A DNA stretch of 64,000 bases from Bidens hawaiensis (Eukaryota; Streptophyta; Magnoliopsida; Asterales; Asteraceae). The DNA is taken from assembly GCA_021521415.1 (NCBI GenBank), contig JAIQDT010003759.1:1-64000 (forward strand). The letters are read 5' to 3'. The notes beneath the pieces are model-generated. The model was given only the letters and a program-made list of their open reading frames with translations, was not told the origin of the DNA and made no database searches. Shown piece after piece: positions 11,700 through 23,112 of this stretch. Both the position numbers and the translations under genes were made by a program. The stretch's first letter is position 1; each line of letters starts with the position of its first letter.

Positions 11700-14492
11700 C
11701 TACGCGTGCGCTCCCTCTCTAACACACACCGACACCACCCGTTGATATTTCCTAGCTTGATCCTTCCAAGCAGGAATGTAGAAGATCTTCTTCTCGTTGA
11801 GCACCTTCAGATCAGCCTGCGATAGATTAACAAGATGCATCGGGTCGTAAACCCTAAGCACTTCTTGTTCATCCTCATCTTCCATTACCGCCTCCGCTGT
11901 CTCACAGTCCACAAACCACCATTTTAGGTCTTTGAGCACGTCCTTGGGCATGAGCTTCATCGGTACTTCTTTAAGGCACCGGATCGGTTTATATTTCATA
12001 ACCATCCAAGGTTTTCCATCAGCTCTCAGACCTCTATCCTTGTCTTCGACAAGTTTCCCCTTTTGTGGTCTCATCAGCTCAAACTTCTTCTCCTTAATAC
12101 ACTCCTTCCACACGATCTTCCCGATGATTCTAGCCATGTTGTCTTCACTTCGGTTTATCAATCCCAATCTGGCTAAATCTTTTACCTCACATTCAGGCAG
12201 TGTGTTTAAAGATCTCAACGTTCTCCTGAAGTACTGAATTCCATCGTATCTTTTGATCACAAAGAGCTGCAGCTGCTCATCATATATCCAGCAGATAATA
12301 CCTTTCTTTGCTTCTGCGTATCCCTTAATATTGTAACTCTTTTTGAACATTTTAGGGATCGCCGGCTTCTTCGTCTTTATGAACCAGTGAGCACAACCCT
12401 CCTTCCAATTCGGTTGTTCCTCCCATTCAGTATCTTCCACCACGCTCTCATCACCCAACTCTGGTCTCTCAACCTCCGGAATCTCGTGTTCCACGGAGTC
12501 ATCTACAATCTCCCCTTCCTCTATCACGTTTTCAATAGTAATTTGCTCTCCGATCCTCTCGATCTCATCAACCGGCAGCACATCTTCTTCAATCATAAAC
12601 TCATCATCATCCTCATCCAGCTCTTTTAACGCGTCGATCACATCTTCAACATCAGCATCATCATCAACATCTACCACGTCGTCACCGGCTGCGCTTGTAG
12701 ACTCCCCCTCAGCTGTGGAAGCCCCAAGAGCCTGAGAGGTTCTTGGCAGCTCACCACCTGCACCTTCCGGTGCATTGGGATCATCGTCTTGATCTTCTCT
12801 CCGTTTTGTCCTCAACTCATCTCCCCTACAAGTCTTCTCCCCCTGAGATGCCAAGAATGCCTTGAAGGCATCTATTACTTTCCCGTGTTCAACCAGGAGG
12901 GATGCTTGCAGGCGATTGGATTCCACTAGGCTTTGTATGGTATTTGACTGTTCAGCTACAATCCGCTCTAGCGAAGCAATCCTTTCGGAGTCTGAAGTAG
13001 GCGTTGGAGTCGGCGGGACATCAGCAGCAGAAGTGACCGCAGGTGGTACACTTGGTAACCCTGCAGTAGTAGTAACTGTGGACTCAACAAATCGTGCAAC
13101 TACCACCGGTGGAGTAAGCGATTGGGGTGGTAGAGACACAACTGCTGGAGCCGACGTCTCGACGGCAGTAACCTGTGCTGTAGAAGGAATAAGAGACATA
13201 CCAGACAAGGCAGGTGGAGCAAAACGTACCAGCCTTGAAGATTCTCCAGCTCCCGAACCCATACCTGTCCGTTCTCTTCTTGAACGCCTGAGCACTAGTT
13301 GAACTGCTTCTTCTTCATCAACTTCCTCATCATCATCGTCAACAGTTCTCGGCCTCTTTCCAGTCGTTCTCTCCCGAGACACCATTAGTCGTCTCGCTTC
13401 AGCAAATGTTTCGTCAAGATCGGAGTCAGCTACCGATGTAACTGCTCTAGTAACCTCCATGACCTGAGAACCTGAGACATCCATATCAAACAATCCATGG
13501 CCGCTAAAAGCAGCATCAAGATCGACATCTTCATCAGTAGGCACAGCAGGAGATGCAGCAGCTGGCACAGCAGCAGAGGCAACAGTAGATACAACAGGCG
13601 CAGCTAGTACAGCATGGGGTGCTGCCGCCTGATGTGGCTGTGGGTCTCTGAACTCGTCCCCTCCTGCAGGAACATACCCCGGGTTGATAAGATACCCGAA
13701 CAGTGGAGTATGCCTGGGACGCAGCTCAGGCTTGCTACGTGTGCTCGAAGTCCGACACTGAGCGAAGATACGTTTCGTCACACATTCGACGTATCTTATA
13801 GGGCGTCTCTGCGGTAGCGACGGAGCGACATGATTGAGGATCATCTGTAAGAACCGAGGATACATAATAAATCGCTCGCGCGCCACAGCCCTCCTCTGAC
13901 GATCAATCTCGTAAAATATCAGCTGACTAAATGAATATCGTCGGTTGTAAGTCAGGGCAATCATGGCAGACTGCATCGTCGCACCCATCCCATCAGTTCC
14001 TGCCTTCCTCCCAGACATGCATACGATCAAGACATGCATTAGGAAGCGCCACTGATCTAGTAAAAACCCTTTCCTCCTCTGTGTGTCCCCCAACGGACCT
14101 GAATAACCCATCCTCAGGTACGCCCCATCACGAAAAGGAGCTACGAACTCCGTTGGGTCATCCCTTGTTTCTTCACCAAACTGCAGAGCCAACCGTATAT
14201 CTTCCGAGGAAAACTGCACATCATGACCATTGACGGTTGCTCGCAGCACCGGGGGCTCAGGCCTGCAATCATAATAAACCGTCTGCCAAAAGTCTTCTAT
14301 GTTAGGCAGTGAAATGGGCAGGGTATTTGTGATCGCATGAAAGATCCTTGAGCGCTGGAGAAACGTGATTATCTCCCTGTAGTCTTCCACACCTCTTGCG
14401 TCTGGATCTAACGTGATGTACTGGTTATGGGCCGGAAAGAACTGTCGTTGATCATCACCGTCATCACCACCAGCACCGCCAACACCAGCCAT
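11700..14492 (-). CDS. SIRE-like third ORF (envelope-position protein), function unknown
   Basis: An uninterrupted frame of about 930 residues lies between pol and the 3' LTR. The N-terminal domain (about residues 20-270) contains REIITFLQRSRIFHAIT, FSSEDIRLALQFG, WRFLMHVLIVCMSGRK and ERFIMYPRFLQMILNHV. An Ala/Pro/Val-rich linker, an acidic stretch followed by a basic RRSRRER, a coiled coil (IASLERIVAEQSNTIQSLV) and a second acidic region follow. The C-terminal domain has KGIICWIYDEQLQLFVIKR, LKWWFVDCETAEAV and VYDPMHLVNLSQADL. No signal peptide or clear membrane span is seen, which argues against a true envelope. I chose the ATG at 14492 because an apparent splice acceptor ends at 14495; the first ATG at 14507 lies inside it. 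Its role is unknown. Confidence 0.8.
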   Translation of the reverse strand: MAGVGGAGGDDGDDQRQFFPAHNQYITLDPDARGVEDYREIITFLQRSRIFHAITNTLPISLPNIEDFWQTVYYDCRPEPPVLRATVNGHDVQFSSEDIRLALQFGEETRDDPTEFVAPFRDGAYLRMGYSGPLGDTQRRKGFLLDQWRFLMHVLIVCMSGRKAGTDGMGATMQSAMIALTYNRRYSFSQLIFYEIDRQRRAVARERFIMYPRFLQMILNHVAPSLPQRRPIRYVECVTKRIFAQCRTSSTRSKPELRPRHTPLFGYLINPGYVPAGGDEFRDPQPHQAAAPHAVLAAPVVSTVASAAVPAAASPAVPTDEDVDLDAAFSGHGLFDMDVSGSQVMEVTRAVTSVADSDLDETFAEARRLMVSRERTTGKRPRTVDDDDEEVDEEEAVQLVLRRSRRERTGMGSGAGESSRLVRFAPPALSGMSLIPSTAQVTAVETSAPAVVSLPPQSLTPPVVVARFVESTVTTTAGLPSVPPAVTSAADVPPTPTPTSDSERIASLERIVAEQSNTIQSLVESNRLQASLLVEHGKVIDAFKAFLASQGEKTCRGDELRTKRREDQDDDPNAPEGAGGELPRTSQALGASTAEGESTSAAGDDVVDVDDDADVEDVIDALKELDEDDDEFMIEEDVLPVDEIERIGEQITIENVIEEGEIVDDSVEHEIPEVERPELGDESVVEDTEWEEQPNWKEGCAHWFIKTKKPAIPKMFKKSYNIKGYAEAKKGIICWIYDEQLQLFVIKRYDGIQYFRRTLRSLNTLPECEVKDLARLGLINRSEDNMARIIGKIVWKECIKEKKFELMRPQKGKLVEDKDRGLRADGKPWMVMKYKPIRCLKEVPMKLMPKDVLKDLKWWFVDCETAEAVMEDEDEQEVLRVYDPMHLVNLSQADLKVLNEKKIFYIPAWKDQARKYQRVVSVCVREGAHA

Positions 14493-14520
14493 ATCTGCAC
14501 AAAACAAAACAAGTTAGAGA
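14493..14520 (-). promoter_or_regulatory. Probable splice acceptor and branch point before the third ORF
   Basis: On the minus strand a CTAAC branch-point-like word is followed by a T-rich tract and TGTGCAG, which ends two bases before the ATG of the third ORF. This is a good plant 3' splice site. Possible donors further upstream on the same strand include GTATGT near 15050 and CAAG/GTAAAT near 16140; I cannot choose between them. Confidence 0.6.
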
Positions 14521-16639
14521 ACGGTTAAGCAACTCACAAGTTCGCTTTGTACCACGAGCGAAGTTGTGATTAAACCTTTACAGGCGAACTTAAAGGTGAG
14601 GCGAAGTTGGGAACAACTTCGCTTCATCTGTAAGTTCGTCTAAAAACTGTTAAGTAAATTGGTATAGGCGAAGTTGATGATAACTTCGCCTTATCACAAC
14701 ATCGCCTCAGGCGAAATTGAGTTCAAGGCGAAGTTGAGAATAACTTCGCCTTAGGCGAAATTAAGCCACAGGCGAAGTTGTGGATAACTTCGCCTAAACC
14801 CTAACTTCGCCTGAATCTGAAACGGCGACTGTTCAGATTCAAAGTCTCTAGACCCGATGATTTCGCAACGATTTGAACATCCAGGAGTGAAGAACAACAC
14901 ACAATAATGGTATTAAGACGAAAAGCTCGTCCATGAACACGTAACACCAGCTTTGAAAAACTTGGTTTTGAAGGTCCGACGACCCGAGGTCTCGAACCGG
15001 GTAAAAACTATAAAGAACGAGTATGTTTATGAAGGATATCGACAACACATACCCTCACTGAATAATAGAAACTGGAATCAAAGATCGAAATCGGAAAGGA
15101 AACAAGATCGCCGGATAAAACTTAAGTTCGCCGGAATAATCGGAAAAGTTCGCTGAAACAGTTGAAATAATGAATTTACTGTTTAAAAATCCTTTTATAG
15201 GGCGGAGTTTGTTCAGGCGAAGTTACGCTTAACTTCGCCTAGGCGAAGTTAAGCATAAGTTCGCCTAATTCAACAACTTCGCCCGTAATTTCAAAATCAA
15301 ACCTTTACGTTTGAAGAATTTTGCAATTAACAATAGAAACTTCCAAAAAGAGTTAAACAAATATGATCACGTTCGAGTAACCAGCTATATAATAATACAA
15401 CTACAAAAATAGAAAAACTTATAAAAATTTAACGAAATAAGGGATCAAATTTCAGTCTAGTCAGGGACCACTACGTTTTAGAAAAGATCCTAACAGGAAT
15501 CATACTAACTACGTGACTATCACTTGGATCCGTGTTTAGCTGTATTATGACATATAGTGACAGCTTGTAGGCAGGTAAAACTTAAAGCGGTTTTCATAGT
15601 TTCTGTGATACGAGTTAGATTAAGACTCAATATTTAAATGGAAAATAACTCAGAAATTTCGATGTCTCCTATCTATCCACGAGGCGTGTTTAGCTTTCCC
15701 CAAGTCACCCCGAGTTGACTTCGACCCATAGTGTCTGATTAGCTTGTAAGTATTCTTTATCTGTTTCCCGTTCTTCACTCTTACTCAATGATAGGGAAGT
15801 CTTGAAATCTTGAAATCTTGAATGTAACAGTATCTCATAAGTACGAATTCTAATATATATATATATATATTTTTTTTTTTTCTTAACCACACATACTTAT
15901 AGACTTTGGAGTACTAAACCACTGCAAGACCGAATCTGGATCACTGCAGTGTCTTGAAATGCTTTCTTCACGGGAATCAGAACACATACGGGCTCGTGTA
16001 TGACTGGGTAGTCGCTTTTCTGCCTATCATTCGGAAAGATATATACGGACACATGGAAAACTCTTAAGTAGTTTCCACGTAAAATCAAGTACATTTAAGT
16101 AGTATCACATAGACTTTTACACACCATTAAAAAATTTACCTTGACATACAATGACTGTGCTAATGCCTTTTAAGCTTAATAACTTCACTAGTTAAGCACA
16201 CACAATCAGTATATATATCATTTTCCAAGGTTGGATCAATTTTCTGTTAAACACAGCAAAGAACTTCTTACGAAGTATTAGACTTGAAAAGTAATTTCAT
16301 TTCCCTATAAAATTTTTTGATTTCAATCGCCCCGATCACGTCAAAGTCTTCAGGTAAACGGCAATCCTGAAGATCCAATGGATCAACTGGACCGACCACA
16401 TACAAGTATGTGTCCTTCTTACTAAGAATGACCGACTAATTTTCAGCAACTGAAAGAACACACGTCATAACTGCCCCGATCACTTTCAGTCTTCTGGTTA
16501 ATGGCGATCCTCATTCTCTAAGTCGAAACGAGGACCAAAACATATCCGAGGATATGTCCATCAAACTGAGGTAACCGACTAATTTTAAGCAATAATGACA
16601 TTTTTTTTTATTATTTTTTAAATAAACACAAAGACATGG
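14521..16639 (-). other. Non-coding spacer between pol and third ORF, with GCGAAGTT arrays
   Basis: No convincing coding frame is present. GCGAAGTT and its complement recur at about 14540-14820 and again at about 15120-15290, often as facing pairs such as TTCGCCTAGGCGAA. An AT/T-rich microsatellite lies near 15852-15882. Around 16320-16560 there are two diverged copies of a block with CGCCCCGATCACGTCAAAGTC / TGCCCCGATCACTTTCAGTC. Confidence 0.75.
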
Positions 16640-18028
16640 TTACTCGGGATTGATCATCCCGTTCAGCTCAATTAGGTTTTGAAATCTGGATTTATCAAAC
16701 GCTTTTGTAAACAAATCAGCAAAATTTTCCAGTGTATCAACCTTTTCGATCTTGATCAGTTTCTTCTCAGCACAATCCCGTATGAAGTGATGACGAATGT
16801 CAATATGCTTAGTTTTACTGTGCTTCACGGGATTGTTAATTACTGAGATAGCGGCAGTGTTATCAATTAAAATAGGAGTGAGTAAGAAATTCAGACCATA
16901 GTCGCGTAATTGTTGCTGAATCCACAAAACCTGAGAGCAGCAGTTGGATGCTGCCATGTATTCAGCTTCGCATGTTGAAATTGCAACTGATGTATGTTTC
17001 TTGCACTGCCAGGAAACTAATCTTCCTCCAAGAAACTGACAGCCTCCTGTTGTCGACTTCCGACTCTGATTGCATCCTCCATAATCAGAATCTGTATATG
17101 CCACCAGTTCAACGTCTCCTCCCTTTGGGTACCACAACCCTAGCTTCGGCTTGCCTTTGAGATACCGCAAAATCCTCTTCACACCTTTCATGTGAGATTC
17201 CTTTGGGTTTGCCTGAAAACGAGCACAAAGACAAACAGCAAACATTATATCAGGCCTAGAAGCAGTTAAATACATTAATGAACCTATTATCGCCCGATAC
17301 AGAGTTGGGTCCACATCTGCGTCACCATCTGATTCAGCGCCCAATTTGTGATTGACGCAGATTGGAGTGTCATATGGAGAACTGTCCTCCATCTTGAATC
17401 TCTTGAGCACATCATGAACGTACTTCGTCTGATGAATGAACATCCCGTCCTTCTTCTGATCAACCTGCAATCCTAGAAAGAAAGTTAGTTCACCCATAGC
17501 ACTCATCTCGAACCTCTTCTTCATGACAGCCTCAAAATCCTGACACATGGATACTCTTGATGCAGCAAATATGATGTCATCCACGTAGACTTGAACTAGT
17601 AGGAAGTCGCTTCCTTCTCTCTTCACAAACAACGTACTGTCGATCAAACCTCTTTCAAAACCATTTTCCAGCAAGTAGTCTGATAACGTTGAATACCAGG
17701 CATGAGGTGCCTGATGTAATCCATACAGCGCCTTGCTCAACTTGTATACGTGATCAGGAAAGTCTGGGTCAGGAAAACCCGGAGGTTGCTCAACATACAC
17801 AACCTCATCAACTTTCCCGTTTAGGAACGCGCTCTTCACGTCCAACTGAAATACCTTCATCTTTTTAAAAGAAACAAATGCCAAAAACAATCTAATCGCT
17901 TCTAACCGGGCGACAGGAGCGAACACCTCATTGTAATCAATACCCTCTTGCTGATTAAAACCTTTAACAACCAGCCTCGCCTTATTTCGAATGATAATCC
18001 CCTTATCATCTCTCTTACACTTGAACAC
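16640..18028 (-). pseudogene. SIRE-like pol, reverse transcriptase and RNase H
   Basis: Open frame of 462 residues, read downstream of a TAG. Copia RT motifs are clear: NKARLVVKGFNQQEGIDYNE, the FAPVARLEAIR block, FQLDVKSAFLNG with the first catalytic Asp, and VYVDDIIFAAS with the Asp pair. RNase H follows with AYTDSDYGGC, the Glu of CEAEYMAASN, an Asp in IDNTAAI and HIDIRHHFIRD. All catalytic residues seem present. It is separated from protease-integrase only by the TAG at 18029-18031, where copia pols normally have Trp. Translation from its own Met is not expected, so function would need readthrough or help from another copy. Confidence 0.88.
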
Positions 18029-19987
18029 CTATTTTGTGCCTACAGCATGCACATTCTTTGGTTTTTCAACCAAAGTCCAACCTTCCATTTTCTCGAACTG
18101 AGCCAACTCTTCTTGCATGGCTTCGACCCACGAGCTGTCCTTTAAAGCCATTTGATAATTCTTTGGTTCAATATGGCTTATAAAGCAGGAGTACAAACAT
18201 TCGTTCAGTATACCCGTATCCTTAATGCTTGTATAGACACAGGTGTGCTCATTCAAGCTTCTTCTGGTTTGTACACCGGTGGACACATCCCCTAGAACAT
18301 TCTCCAAAGGGTGATCTTTGTGAATTCTCGTGGTCGGAACAGATCCGACATGCAAATTATCTTCCAAATTTGAAGAGATCTCATCTATGGTTGTTTCTGG
18401 CTGAGAGTGAAAAGGATTAATAAATTCATCTTCAGTTGAGGCCGCAGGGGTACCGATAGTGTTTGATGTGGAAGGTTGAGATTTCTCAATCAGCTGTCGT
18501 TGCAATAGATTCTCTTCCTCATCAAGTATCATCTTCGTCACAGCTCTTTCGTCTTCTTCAGAAATTTCCAAATCAGGTACGTTAAACGACTTAAAAAGCT
18601 TAACATAGTCGAAAAGCTCAGCAGGTCCATTGCTTGGTTTTGGCGATTGGTAACTAGTAATGTCGGTGTTACAAACCACCTCCACCTTGCAAGTCGAAGT
18701 ATTGAAGACCCGTCTGTTGGGAGTCCCAACTACATAACCGACTAAGATTCCTTCATCGGCTACTTCACCAAATTTCGAATTAGTCTTCAAAATCGAACAA
18801 GGAGACCCGAAGGGTTCATGACCGCACAAGTTGGGCTTCCTTCCATGCATAAGCTCGTAACATGTTTTTCCAAGTCTCTTAACGGTTAACACCCTATTCA
18901 GAACATAGCAGGCTGTAGCAACTGCTTCAGCCCAGAACATCACAGGAAGCTTCGAGTCTGCCAGCATAGTTCTGGCTCCTTCAATTAATGTTCGGTTCTT
19001 CCTTTCAGCCACTCCATTCTGTTGCGGAGTATACGGAGCGCTGTATTGGTGTTCAATTCCTTTCTGAAGACAGAAGATTTCCATTTCAAAGTTCTTGAAC
19101 TCTGTCCCATTGTCACTTCTGATGTATTTAACTGATTTACTCATGACGTTCTCAACTTTTGTAATTAGATTCTTCACCATTTGAGCCGTTTCATCTTTCG
19201 ATTTCAGAAAATATACCCACGAATATCGCGAGTAGTCATCAGTGATCACCAAGCAGTAAGAAGTACCCCCTAGACTTTTTACATTCACTGGACCGAAGAG
19301 ATCCATATGAAGTAGTTCTAGAGTACCGGCAATAGAATTAATCTTCTTGGTGAGATGGGATTTCTTGTGTTGCTTTCCCTTCTTGCATGCTATACATTTA
19401 TCTTCAAAGTTAAAACTTTTTAAGGGAACGCCCATCACAAGCCCATTCTTGACAATGAAGTTCATCTTCCGAAGATGAATGTGCCCCATTCTCCTGTGCC
19501 ATAATTCTGATTCTGATTCGCTTGCTTTTGTCATTAAACAAGATTCTCCGGTGGCCATTTCAGTAGACCTCATGTCCATCACATATGTATTCGTTTCACG
19601 TGGAGCTTTCATTACTATCCATTCGTCTGGTATCTGAAAACCAGGCTTCAATACTATCGCTTCATTCTTCGTGAAATGGACAGTGTAATCTTTATCACAA
19701 ATCTGCGACACATTCAGCAGATTGTGCTTTAACTCCTCCACAAAATTCACATTCTCCAGTGTCATTCTCCCATTTGACACTGTTCCTCTACCAGTAATCC
19801 TTCCTCCGCTCTCACCAGCAAAACTAACTCTTGCTCCCTGAACAGGTTTTAAATCTTGCAACAAGTGTTTGTTGCCCGTCATGTGCCGGGAACAGCCGCT
19901 ATCTACAATCCAAAGACTGTTGGCAGCCCTGTTCAACTGTTCCTGCACAATAAAACAAAGAGTTAGAATCTTGGGACCCAAGACCAA
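18029..19987 (-). pseudogene. SIRE-like pol, protease and integrase
   Basis: Open frame of 652 residues. Protease starts near residue 26 (WIVDSGCSRHMTG, catalytic Asp at 29). The pre-integrase and zinc region is at about 160-205 (LWHRRMGHIHL .. CIACKKGKQH). The integrase core has Asp in LHMDLFGPV, Asp in IRSDNGTEF and Glu in NGVAERKNRTL, all intact. A C-terminal tail follows and then a premature TAG at the start of RT. The frame overlaps the end of gag by 25 nt and is offset by -1, so either a programmed -1 shift or a small mutation joins them. I see no canonical slippery heptamer in the overlap. Confidence 0.88.
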
Positions 19988-22629
19988 TTGGTCTTGGATC
20001 GATACGTCCCGTACCCTGGCTTTCTCAAGTTAGCATCAGGATAATTTCTGTAAGTCCTGTTAGAAAATCTCCTTGCAGATTGAGTGTAATGCCTTCCAAA
20101 CCTATGTGAATTGAAAGTGTTATATTTTGAGGTTTGGTTGGCAAACTGAGGTTTGTTTTTATGAAAATTTGAATTAGTTACATTTTGGCATTTTGAAGAG
20201 TTTTCATTTTTAGCAGTATCAAAATGACGCTTATCCTCAGTTATATTTGGCTTGACACCTCTGAATCTCGGCTTCAGAGGACAATCTGCAACTAGATGTC
20301 CTAATTTGTTACATCTAAAGCAACATCGACTCTCCATTTTCTTGTCAAATGTTGTTTTGGATGTAGAGGCAGTGTTACCAGCCGTTCGTCTCACATAAGG
20401 TGGGACGTACGGGTTGAGTGGAGTACTCTTTTTAGAAATTTTATTTTTATCTCCACCGGTGGGTAACCCTACCTTCTCTTTTTTCTGACCAGATTCAGAC
20501 AACTTATCCGATTCTGATGAGACTGGACTCGAGACAGAAACTTTCACATTTGAAACAGGCGAACTCGTTTCGCCACAGCTAACACTTGGTTCTATATTTG
20601 TAACCTTGATGGGAGTTGTCTGAGTAACCTCGAAATCAACAGATTTCTGAACACTCGGATTATAAGTATAGTTGTGGTTAAAGGGTGGTGGAACCTCGTG
20701 ATAACCGATTCCTCCCCTCTTTGCAGAGGTACCTTGATCACTAACGAGGTGATCAAGGATGGCCGAGGAATTCCTGAACTGCTCGAGTTTGCGGTTCAGT
20801 TCCACCACCTTCACCTGGTGGTCAGCAATCTGTTTATCCCGATCAGCAATCAATTTAGTTTTTTCTTCTAAAACTTCATAACTAAGATCAATTATTTCGA
20901 TTTTCTCAGCAAGTTTAGTTTTTAAGCTTTGAATGTCTTTTTCACATGCTTTTATTTTAATTTTATAACTGTTTTCTCTTGCTTTCGTAAAATGGTGATC
21001 TTCTTTGATAGTTTTAAAATCAGCATCTAAACGGACGTACTGATCAGTTATTGTTGTAAGTTGCTCAGACAAATTCTCACAACTAGTACAAATATTCTTA
21101 TTACTTACCTCGGAGCGATTATCCTTGTCATCTGCCATGAAAGCGGTTTCTTTTTCAGTAGCTTTCTCATTTCCATCAACCTTCTCACATTCTTCAACTT
21201 CAGCCTCAGCCATGTTCGCTTGCTCACCAGATTCATTTGAATGCAGGTTCCAGTTGTACTCACCTGCTTCTCTGGTCAACATGGCATTAATCTCTCTGTT
21301 AACTCCAGAGTGTTGTGTAGGCCGACCTTGTCCTCGTTCAACCCTCTCATTTCTACATTCTTTGGCAAAGTGCCCGTATTGTTGACAATTATAGCACCTT
21401 ACCTTGGATTTGTCGAACCCGGGCCTACCACCAACAAACTTTCTCCCAGTTTTCTTCATAAACCGTTTTACACGCCTCACAATCATTGCCATTTGCCATT
21501 GCAAATCCATCTCCTCCAGATCATCAGCATCGATCTGGTCATAATCCTCATCCAGAACAGCAGGGTCCACAATCTTCCCCTGGATGTAGTTTTCATAGGA
21601 AGCAATAAATGATGCATAGACTGCAAACTGCTCTTCAGCAGATTTTACACTCATAGGCATCTTGGAATAATTATTGCTTGAGGCATTTGCAGAGAAACCA
21701 CTTGTGGATGCTTGAGGCTTTGAAGTACTTGATCCTCCAGCAACGAAACAGACATCACCGTTCAAGTTTACAGAAACGTTTCCTTCATGAGAAGAGTCAG
21801 AACCTGACTCCCCTTTTGAGTAATAAGCAGCTGATTCAGGCCTCGAACTTGAGCCTGAGTTAACTTTTGCACCATACATACCAGGGTCTTGTATCTGATC
21901 TGTTGGTGTTTCTTTTCGAACCATATTAAGCTCATAAGTTCTGAGCTTGTTTACTGCCGTTTCCAAATAATAATTAGGAAAGTCTCTGTCTTCCCTCATA
22001 AGAACGGTGTACATTTCCCACTTCGGTGGGAGAGCATCGAGAAGCTTTTCAACGATCTCTTCTTCTCGGTAAGCAATCGAATAATTGTTAAGCTCTGTCA
22101 TTAGATGATAGTATCTGGTGATAATATCATCCAGTGATTCGTTCTTCAAATATTTGAAAACGGAGAATTGGGTCTTTAAAAGTTTGATCTTTGATGCACG
22201 GATACCCACGTTCCCCTCGAATCTATTTTCAAGAGCATCCCAAAGCTCTCTCGCAGAAGTGTACTTTCGGAACGTATGGAGAACCTCTTGAGGAAGTGCC
22301 ATTGTTATAGCAGCATGGGCCTTGCTCTCGGCCTCATACATTTTCTTTTCTTCGTCCTCCATTTTGCTATACTTCTTAACCACATCACGACCTTCGTATT
22401 GCATAGTTGGAGGGATATATCCATCCTGGATGCACACCCACATTTTGGCATCCTGGTATTTAATGTATTGGATGAATCTGTCCTTCCATTCCACGAAGTC
22501 AGTTCCTTTCATCAACCTCGGGGCCTTAGTGGCTGACCCCGCTTCTACTTCCATCTTGACTAAATCGGAGATGTTAATTGACGACATCTTTGCGAAAACC
22601 CGAAAACCTGAAAATAAAAAATTTTCCAA
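19963..22629 (-). CDS. SIRE-like gag with two distant zinc knuckles
   Basis: Open frame of 888 residues, long for copia gag but usual for SIRE-like elements. The N-terminal half has the copia gag core (WKDRFIQYIKYQDAKMW, ELWDALENRFEG, LPPKWEMYTVLMRED). The first CCHC knuckle is CYNCQQYGHFAKEC near residue 405 and the second is CFRCNKLGHLVADC near 765. Between them is a coiled-coil region (about 530-640) rich in Lys, Glu and Leu. Gag would form the particle and bind element RNA. The frame ends WVPRF, just before the protease frame. No internal stops were seen. Confidence 0.9.
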   Translation of the reverse strand: MENFLFSGFRVFAKMSSINISDLVKMEVEAGSATKAPRLMKGTDFVEWKDRFIQYIKYQDAKMWVCIQDGYIPPTMQYEGRDVVKKYSKMEDEEKKMYEAESKAHAAITMALPQEVLHTFRKYTSARELWDALENRFEGNVGIRASKIKLLKTQFSVFKYLKNESLDDIITRYYHLMTELNNYSIAYREEEIVEKLLDALPPKWEMYTVLMREDRDFPNYYLETAVNKLRTYELNMVRKETPTDQIQDPGMYGAKVNSGSSSRPESAAYYSKGESGSDSSHEGNVSVNLNGDVCFVAGGSSTSKPQASTSGFSANASSNNYSKMPMSVKSAEEQFAVYASFIASYENYIQGKIVDPAVLDEDYDQIDADDLEEMDLQWQMAMIVRRVKRFMKKTGRKFVGGRPGFDKSKVRCYNCQQYGHFAKECRNERVERGQGRPTQHSGVNREINAMLTREAGEYNWNLHSNESGEQANMAEAEVEECEKVDGNEKATEKETAFMADDKDNRSEVSNKNICTSCENLSEQLTTITDQYVRLDADFKTIKEDHHFTKARENSYKIKIKACEKDIQSLKTKLAEKIEIIDLSYEVLEEKTKLIADRDKQIADHQVKVVELNRKLEQFRNSSAILDHLVSDQGTSAKRGGIGYHEVPPPFNHNYTYNPSVQKSVDFEVTQTTPIKVTNIEPSVSCGETSSPVSNVKVSVSSPVSSESDKLSESGQKKEKVGLPTGGDKNKISKKSTPLNPYVPPYVRRTAGNTASTSKTTFDKKMESRCCFRCNKLGHLVADCPLKPRFRGVKPNITEDKRHFDTAKNENSSKCQNVTNSNFHKNKPQFANQTSKYNTFNSHRFGRHYTQSARRFSNRTYRNYPDANLRKPGYGTYRSKTNWSWVPRF

Positions 22630-23112
22630 ACAGTACAGTAGGCGAAGTTAAGAATAACTTCGCTTGAAAGTTAACTTCGCTGGAAAGTGTAACTTCGCTG
22701 GGTCTTAAATTCGCTTGACTGGGCGAAGTTAAAAATAACTTCGCTTAGAATGAGCGAACTTAGGAGGTAAGCGAACTTGGGAGGTAAGCGAAGTTGAGGA
22801 TAACTTCGCTTAGGCGAACTTATGAGGTAGGCGAAGTTGTGGTTAACTTCGCTTAATCCTTATATCTTCGCCGAAACCCTACTTCCAGTGACGGCAACTT
22901 CGCCTGAAGAACGGTAACTTCGCCCGATGAACAAGGAAACTGTTCAGATCTGATTTCGTCAATCTAGCAGTTTTTCGATCGATGTAATGGCTTGAAAATG
23001 ACTGTCAAACACGAGTATAACACAATCCCAATAAAAACACGTCCCGCGAATAGGTCAAACGAGACGTTTTCTACACCCGCGTGAAATCCCGAACCTCACA
23101 ATCGAGCCTAAG
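22630..23112 (-). repeat. 5' leader of the SIRE-like element with GCGAAGTT arrays
   Basis: About 22637-22925 carries roughly fifteen copies of GCGAAGTT, GCGAACTT or their complements, many as facing pairs separated by short loops. This lies between the primer site and the gag start, where packaging or translation control would act. The remaining bases up to the primer site show nothing recognisable. Confidence 0.8.

Noticed and set aside
11932..14233. Plus-strand open frames across the third ORF
   Set aside because: They are antisense shadows of a long continuous minus-strand frame with domain structure and show no features of their own.
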